A stretch of 6,556 bases of DNA from contig JALUDQ010000011.1 in assembly GCA_027043985.1 (NCBI GenBank), positions 1-6,556 on the forward strand. The letters are read 5' to 3'. The first letter of the stretch is position 1; each line of letters opens with the position of its first letter. Positions 1 through 5,826 of the stretch are shown here, piece by piece. The stretch is from Desulfurococcales archaeon. GTDB taxonomy: Archaea > Thermoproteota > Thermoprotei_A > Sulfolobales > WANQ01. A program made the translations under genes and the position numbers. The notes under the pieces are model-generated. The model had not been told where the DNA came from. It did not search any database and saw nothing but the letters and a program-made list of their open reading frames with translations.

Positions 1-111
1 CTTATATGTTTAGTCCAGCATTAACTTGATAGTTTTAATACAGCAATACTAATAGTTTAGCCCTAGTGCAAAGTAATGAGTAGGAAGTAAGCCAGCAATG
101 GATAAGCGTGT

Positions 112-894
112 ATGGAGATGCTAGACTTCATAGTATTGTTTGCTGGTGCTCTTGGTGTAGGATTTGTATCAGCTATAGCCGGCATTGGGGGAGGAAGCCT
201 ACTTGTACCATTTATGGTTCTCTTGCTCGGCTATGATGCGAGAGTAGCTATTGCAGCAAGCCTCTTGTGCGTAATAATAACATCCTCATCAGCAGCTAGT
301 GAATATATACAAAAGAAAATGGTTGATTTTAAGATGGCTCTCCTTCTCGAACCAATCACTACCCTCGGTGCAATAGCGGGAGCCCACATAACACTATCCC
401 TACCGACAAACTATATTGAAGGCGTGTTTGGCGCCATGCTCTTATATGTATCTATAACAATGCTTAGAAAATCACTAAGAGAAACTACGGCCACTCATGA
501 GGAAAAGAATACAAGTATCGATGATATACCGTGGAAGCGTAAACTAGCTGGCCTATCAGTTTCCTTTATTGCTGGTTTAACTTCTGGCATGCTTGGTGTC
601 GGTGGTGGTGTATTAAAGGTACCAATATTAACACTCGTTATGGGAGTACCAATAAAAATCGCAGTCGCTACAAGTTCCTTCATGATAGGCTTAACCGCAG
701 CAAGCGGCGAAGTAATATACATTGTTAAAGGTCTTACCGACCCCAGAATAGTAGCACCGCTAGCTCTCGGAATAATACCAGGAGCAACACTGGGTGCTAG
801 ATATCTTGGTAAGATAAAAGCACGGTATGTTAGGCTGGTTTTCTCACTATTACTCCTTTATGCTTCTATTAGAATGCTCTTCTCAATAATATAA
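112..894 (+). CDS. TauE/SafE-family membrane anion exporter
   Basis: Polytopic inner-membrane protein of the TauE/SafE (sulfite exporter) family, which moves sulfite, organosulfonates and related small anions across the membrane. The 260 residues show the expected internal duplication: AIAGIGGGSLLVP at residues 21-33 is matched by GMLGVGGGVLKVP at 159-171, each inside a glycine-rich hairpin. About eight hydrophobic segments are visible, with a charged cytoplasmic loop near 120-145 (HEEKN, then WKRK). The length is normal for the family. The start is the first ATG after an in-frame TAA at 103; an ATG two codons later (118) is equally possible because no convincing Shine-Dalgarno is seen. A weak TATA-like stretch lies near 32-40. 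The neighbour 18 bases downstream is a DUF1634-type protein, a known companion of this family. The family call is firm; the substrate cannot be read from sequence, and sulfite or thiosulfate export would be a guess based on sulfur-using relatives. Confidence 0.93.
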   Translation: MEMLDFIVLFAGALGVGFVSAIAGIGGGSLLVPFMVLLLGYDARVAIAASLLCVIITSSSAASEYIQKKMVDFKMALLLEPITTLGAIAGAHITLSLPTNYIEGVFGAMLLYVSITMLRKSLRETTATHEEKNTSIDDIPWKRKLAGLSVSFIAGLTSGMLGVGGGVLKVPILTLVMGVPIKIAVATSSFMIGLTAASGEVIYIVKGLTDPRIVAPLALGIIPGATLGARYLGKIKARYVRLVFSLLLLYASIRMLFSII

Positions 895-902
895 GCAATA
901 AT

Positions 903-907
903 GTGAT
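903..907 (+). promoter_or_regulatory. Ribosome binding site for the DUF1634-type gene
   Basis: GTGAT matches the core of the archaeal Shine-Dalgarno GGAGGTGAT and lies 5 bases before the ATG at 913. It decides that start: the nearby ATGs at 901 and 907 run into stops within a few codons. An internal RBS just after the upstream stop supports translation from a shared mRNA with the TauE-like gene. Confidence 0.55.
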
Positions 908-912
908 GAAAC

Positions 913-1176
913 ATGTTTGACATAGTCGCCAAGATCCTAAGATATGGGGCAATTATAGGATTATCAATAGTTATTATAGGATTAATAGTTGAAAACCTAA
1001 CCAATCAATCTACGGTAGCCATTATAGGATTGTACTCAATAATTTCTATACCAATAATCTCACTATTAGCTATAAGCATACAATTACTACGCGAAAGAGA
1101 GTACTTGTACTCAGCCTTCTCAGTACTCACTATAATCGTTATCATAACATCCATACTGTTATCCATATATGAGTAA
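913..1176 (+). CDS. DUF1634-type small membrane protein
   Basis: An 87-residue, very hydrophobic protein with three predicted membrane spans at about residues 10-30, 34-57 and 63-85, separated by a polar RERE turn. The pattern of a hydrophobic span, then LLREREYLYSAFSVLT and a last span, is typical of DUF1634 (COG4272), a family of unknown function with about three spans that often sits next to TauE/SafE genes in archaea and bacteria. Here it follows the exporter by 18 bases on the same strand, with its own GTGAT ribosome binding site, so co-expression is likely. It may be an accessory subunit or assembly partner of the exporter; that is inference. The assignment rests on remembered family features and gene context, not on a search. 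Three IIGL stretches share the 11-mer ATTATAGGATT, which reflects composition. Confidence 0.7.
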   Translation: MFDIVAKILRYGAIIGLSIVIIGLIVENLTNQSTVAIIGLYSIISIPIISLLAISIQLLREREYLYSAFSVLTIIVIITSILLSIYE

Positions 1177-1199
1177 GTATCTACTAAAAGACTAAGACT

Positions 1200-1211
1200 A
1201 AAAATACTTAT
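1200..1211 (+). promoter_or_regulatory. TATA-like box upstream of the nitroreductase
   Basis: An AT stretch AAAAATACTTAT lies about 45 bases before the ATG at 1250. With the usual archaeal spacing of about 26 bases, transcription would start near 1232 and give a leader of about 18 bases. It suggests the nitroreductase has its own promoter despite lying only 73 bases after the previous gene. This is a positional call in AT-rich DNA. Confidence 0.35.
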
Positions 1212-1249
1212 CAAGGAGAACTTGGAAGCTGAGAACCAGTGAAAAGAAA

Positions 1250-1879
1250 ATGAAAGAGATAAGACCGCTTTCGGACAACCATATTGTTTTAACATTGGCT
1301 TCTAATAGAATTAGTGTTAGGGAATACTCTAGTGAACCAATAAGAATAGAGGATGTATTCTATGCTATAAATGCTGCTAGAAATGCTCCATCAGGCGCCA
1401 ATAGGCAGCCATGGAGATTCGTCATCGTGACTAAGCAGTCATTAAAGAATGAAATAAGAAAACTCTGTGAAGAAGCAGAACGCGAGCTTCGAGATAGGAT
1501 TCCAGACTGGTTTAAGAAATGGCTTAAGGACAAGGGTATTTCTTGGAGAAAAGAATATTTGTCCAAAGCTCCCGTGCTAGTTTTAGTCTTTGGTAGAACT
1601 AGAGATCCTTATTGGCTTCAAAGTGTTTGGCTAGCTATAGGATACATGCTTTTAGCATTGGAGGAGAGGGGCCTTGCCTCGTTAACATATACGCCGCCTA
1701 AGATAAGATGGGCTAATAGACTTCTAAACGTCCCAGATGAATACGTCTTACAAACTATTGTTGTAGTAGGGAAACCAGCAAAGGAGATAAAAAGGGAGAA
1801 GGAACGCTTAAACCTGCATGATATAGTATTTTGCGAGAATTGGGGAAATCCATGTACGAATACGATGAATAATCCATAA
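1250..1879 (+). CDS. FMN-dependent nitroreductase-family protein, deiodinase-like
   Basis: Predicted cytoplasmic flavoprotein of the nitroreductase superfamily, usually a homodimer binding FMN and using NAD(P)H. Seen in the 209 residues: the N-terminal R20-x-S-V-R24-E-Y motif; the FMN-contact segment APSGANRQPW at 46-55; a helical insert at about 70-98 that would act as the active-site lid; SWRKEYL at 98-104 followed by APVLVLVF; a central helix with LAIGYMLLALEERGL; and the C-terminal VVVGKP at 171-176 that closes the flavin site. The order and spacing of lid, WxKEYL and APVL resemble iodotyrosine deiodinase, which places a substrate-binding lysine where K101 stands here. The only in-frame start is the ATG at 1250; there is no clear Shine-Dalgarno. 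The tail has two cysteines (C195, C202). The superfamily is secure. The substrate is unknown; dehalogenation, nitroreduction or flavin recycling are all possible. Confidence 0.9.
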   Translation: MKEIRPLSDNHIVLTLASNRISVREYSSEPIRIEDVFYAINAARNAPSGANRQPWRFVIVTKQSLKNEIRKLCEEAERELRDRIPDWFKKWLKDKGISWRKEYLSKAPVLVLVFGRTRDPYWLQSVWLAIGYMLLALEERGLASLTYTPPKIRWANRLLNVPDEYVLQTIVVVGKPAKEIKREKERLNLHDIVFCENWGNPCTNTMNNP

Positions 1880-1930
1880 TTGTATTCTATAAAATTCGTT
1901 GATAACTATTTGTAGAAGCATTCATGCACA

Positions 1931-1942
1931 TACTATATAGTA
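1931..1942 (+). promoter_or_regulatory. Palindromic TATA region before the 99-residue gene
   Basis: TACTATATAGTA is a perfect 12-bp palindrome 36 to 47 bases before the ATG at 1978. Its first seven bases recur at 1949-1955 (TACTATA), 18 bases on. Either copy could be the TATA box: the first gives a leader of about 17 bases, the second a leaderless start. AGGT at 1966-1969, 8 bases before the ATG, may be a weak ribosome binding site. The symmetry would also suit a dimeric repressor covering the box. Confidence 0.4.
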
Positions 1943-1977
1943 AGCGGATACTATAATACTACTTTAGGTAAACTTTA

Positions 1978-2277
1978 ATGAAATATGTACTAATACACAA
2001 ACTAATACCAGGCGTAATTGCGCAAAAAGAAGCAAAACATGCTGTAGATATTGTTAAGAAATTAATTGATAGTCCATCAGAAGTAGTTCCTGGAGGAAAA
2101 CTATTAATGTCTTTTAATGCTATAAATGAGTGGAAGCAAATATGCGTATGGGAAGCACCAAGTGCAGAATCATTCATTAGACTATTTGATGCATTGAAGG
2201 ATATTGGGATTGCAACGGAGATAATACCTGTAGAAGATTTAAGCAAGGCTTTAAGTAAGTGGGAAGCATCGATATAA
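1978..2277 (+). CDS. Hypothetical 99-residue protein, possible ferredoxin-like fold
   Basis: I do not recognise a named family. The protein is soluble, without signal peptide or membrane span. The likely secondary structure, judged by eye, is strand KYVLIHKLIP, helix over residues 14-32, strand KLLMSFNAI, strand QICVWEAP, an amphipathic helix beginning SAESFIRLFDAL, strand TEIIPVE and a short C-terminal helix. That order (βαββαβ) fits a ferredoxin-like or dimeric alpha/beta-barrel fold, as in small families such as DUF3303 and DUF4242, where a strand ending in W/Y-E-A-P/D and a helix are followed by a strand ending in P-V. The ATG at 1978 has an upstream palindromic TATA region and no better in-frame start. 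It is monocistronic: the next gene is convergent. That it is a real gene is supported by full-length coding character and dedicated upstream signals; its function is unknown. Confidence 0.75.
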   Translation: MKYVLIHKLIPGVIAQKEAKHAVDIVKKLIDSPSEVVPGGKLLMSFNAINEWKQICVWEAPSAESFIRLFDALKDIGIATEIIPVEDLSKALSKWEASI

Positions 2278-2290
2278 GGCTAGTTTATTA

Positions 2291-2296
2291 ATTTTT
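2291..2296 (+). terminator. Possible T-rich terminator of the 99-residue gene
   Basis: A run of five T (ATTTTTG) stands 14 bases after the stop at 2277. Archaeal RNA polymerase commonly terminates at such tracts without a hairpin. It is the only T run of this length between the two convergent genes on this strand. Confidence 0.35.
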
Positions 2297-2298
2297 GT

Positions 2299-2340
2299 GA
2301 TGTAACCCTAACGAGTATTTAGGCTCTATAGGGTTGCATC
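2299..2340. repeat. Inverted repeat across convergent gene ends
   Basis: GATGTAACCCTA at 2299-2310 pairs with TAGGGTTGCATC at 2329-2340, leaving an 18-base loop. In plus-strand RNA the single mismatch becomes a U-G wobble, so all 12 positions pair; in minus-strand RNA it is an A-C mismatch. The right arm lies inside the last codons of the EamA gene (stop at 2326). It probably shapes the 3' end of the 99-residue gene's transcript, by stabilising it or limiting read-through into the antisense of its neighbour. Confidence 0.5.
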
Positions 2341-3198
2341 TAATGGTTTTCTAATACTTCTCGATATAATAGCAATTGAAGAAGAGATTATCATAGTCAT
2401 TCCTACTATTTGTAACAGACTATATCTTTCTCCTAGAATTATGGAGGCTAGTATTATAGCGGAAACAGGTTCTAATGTTGCTATAACAGACGCATTCAAT
2501 GCTTTTACAGTTTTCATCCCCTTTAAGTATATTATCAATGCTAATCCTGCACAAACACAACCACTCCATAGCAAGGCGATAAAAACAGTAACATCTAACT
2601 CTATTCTAGGATTGACTAGTAGAGTTATCAATAACAATATGGGAATAGAAGCTAAAGTAGGCTGAGCCATTACCTCCCATACACTATATCCCCTACCATA
2701 GAATAATCTTACTGCTATTATAGTAATAGCATACGTCAACGCTAGCAACATACCAATAATAAACCCCGTAATTGATGAGATCTTAAGTGTCGGATTCGAT
2801 GAAATATATGCACCAACTACAGCAATCACTGCAAGAAATATATCAGTAAAGGATGCTCTCTCCTTAATAATTAAAGGCGATAATAATGCTACCAATATGG
2901 GAGCAGTATATAGAAGCGAGGCTGTAATTCCTGCTCCATTGACGGATATTGATATAACATAGAGTATTCTAAACAACACTATAACAGTAGATCCATAAAC
3001 TAATAGATCTTTATGCATGCTCTTAAACCCTCTTCTCCCAGAATATACTATTAAAACAATGCCGCCGAGAAGAGAAGTCAGTGATGCGGCAACTAATCTG
3101 CTCACTCCATGGTCTAACACGTAAAAAATAGCTATACCTGTAGACCCCCATAGTATTGCTGCAATAGCCACAAAGACGTGACCAGTAAAACGGGTCAT
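2326..3198 (-). CDS. EamA/DMT-family transporter
   Basis: Membrane transporter of the drug/metabolite transporter superfamily with two tandem EamA domains. The 290 residues contain about ten hydrophobic spans in two five-span repeats. The first begins with VAIAAILWGSTGIAIF at about 10-25, the conserved W-G-S/T start of EamA domains. The second, from about residue 150, ends in the characteristic LEPVSAIILASIILGER segment (about 242-258), where a Pro-Val kink in one span precedes a GE-R turn. The C-terminus is basic (SRSIRKP), consistent with a cytoplasmic tail. Length matches the family. The start is the ATG at 3198, with a TATA-like box about 36 bases upstream. It converges on the 99-residue gene and diverges from the DUF62-type gene. 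Members export amino acids, nucleosides or other metabolites; the substrate cannot be predicted here. Confidence 0.93.
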   Translation of the reverse strand: MTRFTGHVFVAIAAILWGSTGIAIFYVLDHGVSRLVAASLTSLLGGIVLIVYSGRRGFKSMHKDLLVYGSTVIVLFRILYVISISVNGAGITASLLYTAPILVALLSPLIIKERASFTDIFLAVIAVVGAYISSNPTLKISSITGFIIGMLLALTYAITIIAVRLFYGRGYSVWEVMAQPTLASIPILLLITLLVNPRIELDVTVFIALLWSGCVCAGLALIIYLKGMKTVKALNASVIATLEPVSAIILASIILGERYSLLQIVGMTMIISSSIAIISRSIRKPLDATL

Positions 3199-3229
3199 CT
3201 GACTTCTACTTAAAATAAAGACAGAACAG

Positions 3230-3239
3230 TAAATAAATT
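3230..3239 (-). promoter_or_regulatory. TATA-like box for the EamA transporter
   Basis: Read on the minus strand this is AATTTATTTA, centred about 36 bases before the ATG at 3198. Transcription would then begin near 3209, leaving a leader of roughly 11 bases, normal for crenarchaeal genes. The whole intergenic stretch is AT-rich, so the exact box is uncertain. Confidence 0.35.
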
Positions 3240-3374
3240 CTAAACTAATGAGAGGATAACAATAAAAGGTAAAGGCTAAGTAAATAAGAATATCTCAAAT
3301 AAAATAAAAGTAAGTAAATGCTACAATTATTCAATAAACACGTAAATCAAATTATTTAAAATGAAGAGACAAAA

Positions 3375-3461
3375 TCTTTCAGCCCGAACATTGTTTTACA
3401 AGATTATTACACAATACTTAATATGATATATGTAAAACAAATATAGTATATTGCTGAAAGA
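3375..3461. repeat. Two nested inverted repeats before the DUF62-type gene
   Basis: The outer arms are TCTTTCAGC (3375-3383) and GCTGAAAGA (3453-3461), both perfect over 9 bp. The inner arms are TTGTTTTACA (3391-3400) and TGTAAAACAA (3431-3440), perfect over 10 bp, with a 30-base centre. The right arms flank the stretch ATATAGTATATT (3441-3452), which is the likely TATA box. This can be read either as paired operator half-sites around the promoter or, if transcription starts further upstream (AT stretch near 3349-3360), as a two-stem leader RNA. The rest of the 276-base gap shows only A-rich DNA. Confidence 0.45.
3441..3452 (+). promoter_or_regulatory. TATA-like box for the DUF62-type gene
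   Basis: ATATAGTATATT is centred about 28 bases before the GTG at 3475, the distance expected for leaderless transcription, which is common in crenarchaea. Consistent with that, only a poor Shine-Dalgarno (GGT at 3464-3466) is present. Inverted-repeat arms abut it on both sides. Confidence 0.45.
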
Positions 3462-3474
3462 ACGGTAATATTGT

Positions 3475-4299
3475 GTGAAGCCTGTTACTGGAGTAATTGC
3501 ATTATTAACCGACGTAGGAGAGAGTGAGCCGTACTCAGCTAGTATTAAGGGAGTCATAATAGGGATTTGTCCCAAGACTAGGATTGTAACTATTTCTAAT
3601 AGTGTTCCCAGTTTTGATTTAGAAGAGGCTTCGTATATATTGTTAGAGTCATATAGATTCTTTCCTCCTGGAACTATTTTCGTAGTCGTAGTGGTTCCAG
3701 GAGTAGGGGAATCGAAGAAGTCTATACTAGTTGTTAGCAGAAATTATTACTTTATTGGACCAGATAATGGTGTTCTCTTGCCAGCTGCAAATAATGATGG
3801 GATAGAAAAAATACTGTTGCTAAATAAAAACGAGTACTATATGATAAGGAAACCACAAACGTTTCATGGAAGGGATATTTATGCTCCAATAGCTGCAAGA
3901 CTTTGTTGCAGAGAAAGAATAGAAAATCTAGGAACACCTATAGATGAGAGTGAAATTACTAATACGGACATTGAATTCACGCATAGTTGTGGGGAGGGGT
4001 ACATAGAGTTAAAAGTATTACATATCGATAAGTACGGTAATGTTATATTATCAGAATACTTCAAAGACTTTATAAAGGATTTTAACCCCGAAAAAGGATC
4101 AAGAATTAATGTGCATGGATGTAATAATATTGTAGCTACTGCAGTTTTTGAAGAATCTTTCTGTAATGTGCGTGAAGGCGCTCTTATACTTTATGAGAAT
4201 AGTTATGGGCTAGTAGAATTAGCTGTAAATAAGGGGTCAGCGCAACAATTATTGCAGGTTAATCGTGGGGATTTGGTAAGAATAGATACTGGGTCATAA
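3475..4299 (+). CDS. DUF62-family SAM hydroxide adenosyltransferase homologue with altered triad
   Basis: Homologue of the DUF62 family (SAM hydroxide adenosyltransferase, related to SAM-dependent chlorinase and fluorinase), which normally hydrolyses S-adenosylmethionine to adenosine and methionine in the cytoplasm. In its 274 residues the N-terminal domain keeps LLTDVG (10-15; D13), IKGVI, FPPGT (63-67), GPDNG (95-99) and FHGRD (130-134). The C-terminal domain keeps HIDKYGN (183-189), NSYG (242-245) and VNKGSA. The length is normal. However, the usual DPGVGTxR segment reads VPGVGESK at 74-81: the triad Asp is V74 and the triad Arg is K81, while the triad His is present as H131. The usual DITH motif is TISN at 39-42. 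The start is GTG at 3475, the first start after an in-frame TAA at 3466. It ends 5 bases from the convergent MATE gene. The family is clear, but ordinary SAM hydrolase activity is doubtful. Confidence 0.9.
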   Translation: MKPVTGVIALLTDVGESEPYSASIKGVIIGICPKTRIVTISNSVPSFDLEEASYILLESYRFFPPGTIFVVVVVPGVGESKKSILVVSRNYYFIGPDNGVLLPAANNDGIEKILLLNKNEYYMIRKPQTFHGRDIYAPIAARLCCRERIENLGTPIDESEITNTDIEFTHSCGEGYIELKVLHIDKYGNVILSEYFKDFIKDFNPEKGSRINVHGCNNIVATAVFEESFCNVREGALILYENSYGLVELAVNKGSAQQLLQVNRGDLVRIDTGS

Positions 4300-4304
4300 A
4301 CCTA

Positions 4305-5627
4305 TTAGACGACTTTAGATGCTATTTTCTCGAAATATTTCATGTATATTGTGAGGAATATTATTCCTCTCAGATAAACATCTATGAACATGGCTATCCA
4401 TGCTCCTATAACGCCTAGGGATCCTATAAGTAGTGCTGCTGGTAGAACTCTGAACAAATATAGACCTGTAGCATTGAGAATCATTGGTATGAGCGTATTT
4501 CCACCACCCCTTATGGCTCCTCCAAGAGTCATAGCTAGTGCTAGGCCTGGTTCGCTGAGCCCTGCTAGTATAAGGTATATTCTAGCTAAAGATGCTACAT
4601 CGTTATTCGGTGCAAAGGGTGCTACAAGAATATGTGCTGTTAGCGCAACTATTACTCCAAGAATAGTCATTATAGTTGCTGATAGCTTAGCGGCTTCTAA
4701 ACCTATACGCTTTCCCTCAGGGATATTACCGGATCCTATTCGCTGACCAACGAGAGATGCTGCTGCTACTGAGAACGCGAATCCAGGCATGTATATGAAG
4801 CTTTCTATTCTAATACCTACTTGGTGTGCAGCTAAAGCAGTACTACCACATCTAGAAATAAATGATATGTAAGCATTATTCCCTACAGAAAATACTAGTC
4901 TCTCTAATGCGGCTGGTGCTCCAATCTTTAACACCTTTAACACATGTCCGTACTCTAGTGATATCTTGGGTAGTAGTGATAGTTTATTAAGAAAGAATAG
5001 CTCTAGCGGTAACATGTATATTATAGATATTATTGTGGCTAGAGCTGCACCAACTACTCCGAGAGCCGGGAAGCCAAATAATCCGAAAATAAGTATTGGA
5101 TCAAGAATCATGTTTAGTAATGCACTTGAGAGAACTGCTATCATGGAATATTTTGTAGCACCAACCGCCCTTACCACAGAATCCATTGATACTGCCACTA
5201 AGAGGAAGGGTAAACCAAGAATCCTTGTATTAAAATATAATAGAGTAATCTCTACTAGTTCTCTATTGGCCCCAACTACGAGTCCAACTATTAATGGCGA
5301 TATAAGACGTACTATTAATACTACAATCAACGCTAAAGAGAAGCCCACTATAATTGACTCTCCCAGCGCTCTACGTGCCTTTTCAATCTCTTTAGCACCA
5401 TAGCTTTGCGCAGTAAAAACTAGTACACCTGTACTAAATAATGCAACTACTACAAAGAACAGCCACGAAATATATGAGCCCGCACCAACAGCGGCAAGTG
5501 CTAATGTACCAAGTCTTGAGACAAAGTATGTATCAGTTATAGAGTATAAGCTATCACCAAGCTCGCTAATAACCATTGGCCATGCTATTCTCATAACTTC
5601 TCTGGTTAGACTCTTTTCATTGTTCAA
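4305..5627 (-). CDS. MATE-family multidrug/cation exporter
   Basis: Twelve-span secondary transporter of the MATE (NorM/DinF-like) family, which exports organic cations and drugs in exchange for H+ or Na+. Both six-span halves are recognisable in the 440 residues. The first half has SELGDSLYSITDTYFVSRLG at about 21-40, followed by LAAVG, RAVGATK at 153-159 and NMILDPILIFG at 172-182. The second half has GAPAALERLVFSV, ALAAHQVGIRIES, SLVGQRIGSGN and AIRGGGNT. D32 in span 1 and D176 in span 5 match the acidic pair that binds the coupling ion in the Pyrococcus MATE protein (D41 and D184). The start is TTG at 5627: the upstream frame is closed by a stop three bases earlier, and the nearby ATG at 5620 is out of frame; the next in-frame ATG is codon 12. 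The substrate is unknown. Confidence 0.94.
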   Translation of the reverse strand: MNNEKSLTREVMRIAWPMVISELGDSLYSITDTYFVSRLGTLALAAVGAGSYISWLFFVVVALFSTGVLVFTAQSYGAKEIEKARRALGESIIVGFSLALIVVLIVRLISPLIVGLVVGANRELVEITLLYFNTRILGLPFLLVAVSMDSVVRAVGATKYSMIAVLSSALLNMILDPILIFGLFGFPALGVVGAALATIISIIYMLPLELFFLNKLSLLPKISLEYGHVLKVLKIGAPAALERLVFSVGNNAYISFISRCGSTALAAHQVGIRIESFIYMPGFAFSVAAASLVGQRIGSGNIPEGKRIGLEAAKLSATIMTILGVIVALTAHILVAPFAPNNDVASLARIYLILAGLSEPGLALAMTLGGAIRGGGNTLIPMILNATGLYLFRVLPAALLIGSLGVIGAWIAMFIDVYLRGIIFLTIYMKYFEKIASKVV

Positions 5628-5660
5628 GTTTTATCGCATACAATTTAGTTTGAGGGTAAC

Positions 5661-5667
5661 TTATAAG
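5661..5667 (-). promoter_or_regulatory. TATA box for the MATE gene
   Basis: On the minus strand this reads CTTATAA within AGCTTATAAGTTA, about 36 bases before the TTG at 5627, which predicts a leader near 10 bases. A very similar box (AGCTTATAAAC on the plus strand) occurs at 5848-5858 in the same intergenic region. The position supports the TTG start. Confidence 0.55.
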
Positions 5668-5766
5668 CTATCTCACTATAATGCTTTGAGAATACTAAGA
5701 CTTATATGGCTATTCATCCATATGGTTAGAAGATTTCTTGAATATTTAACTTATATTGATATGTGA

Positions 5767-5824
5767 AAGGCCGGGAGAGAGCCTCTCATCCCAACCCCTA
5801 GCCGGGGGTGTCTAGGCTCCACTC
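5767..5824. ncRNA. GC-rich structured island, candidate small RNA or leader element
   Basis: About 58 bases are markedly GC-rich inside otherwise AT-rich intergenic DNA, and no reading frame of useful length covers them. One constant hairpin is ACCCC (5794-5798) with GGGGT (5805-5809). The left side can pair in two exclusive ways: GAGCCT (5779-5784) with AGGCTC (5814-5819), extended by GAG (5775-5777) with CTC (5822-5824); or locally GGG plus GAGAG (5773-5779) with CTCTC (5783-5787) and CCC (5790-5792). In hyperthermophiles, GC-rich islands in AT-rich genomes usually mark structured RNA. Strand is unresolved: AT boxes near 5740-5756 could drive plus-strand transcription from about 5770, and the box at 5848-5858 (GTTTATAAGCT on the minus strand) could drive minus-strand transcription from about 5827. 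It does not fit tRNA, 5S, or canonical box C/D rules. Confidence 0.45.
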
Positions 5825-5826
5825 AG

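Noticed and set aside
1..111. End of a preceding gene at the left edge
   Set aside because: All plus-strand frames close quickly (stops in the first 30 bases) and nothing recognisable is encoded; too little sequence is present to call a gene tail.
495..722. Minus-strand open frame inside the TauE-like gene
   Set aside because: It lies fully antisense to a gene with clear family motifs and its own translation has no recognisable features. The same holds for the other frames opposite or within the eight genes (for example 1005-1295, 1360-1566, 1959-2246, 2441-2665, 3752-3937, 3879-4064, 4384-4746, 4966-5403 and 5895-6173).
952..1031. Three copies of ATTATAGGATT
   Set aside because: All are in frame (offsets 21 and 48) and encode the IIGL stretches of hydrophobic spans; the same word occurs again near 6178 in the ZIP gene, so it reflects protein composition.
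1239..1253. GTG-AAA-AGA-AAA-TGA minimal frame overlapping the nitroreductase start
   Set aside because: A four-codon frame without a ribosome binding site cannot be separated from chance, although overlap with the ATG is curious.
3361..3426. Possible 21-codon ORF starting ATG and ending TGA upstream of the DUF62-type gene
   Set aside because: It is too short, has no ribosome binding site and overlaps the inverted repeats; chance is a sufficient explanation.
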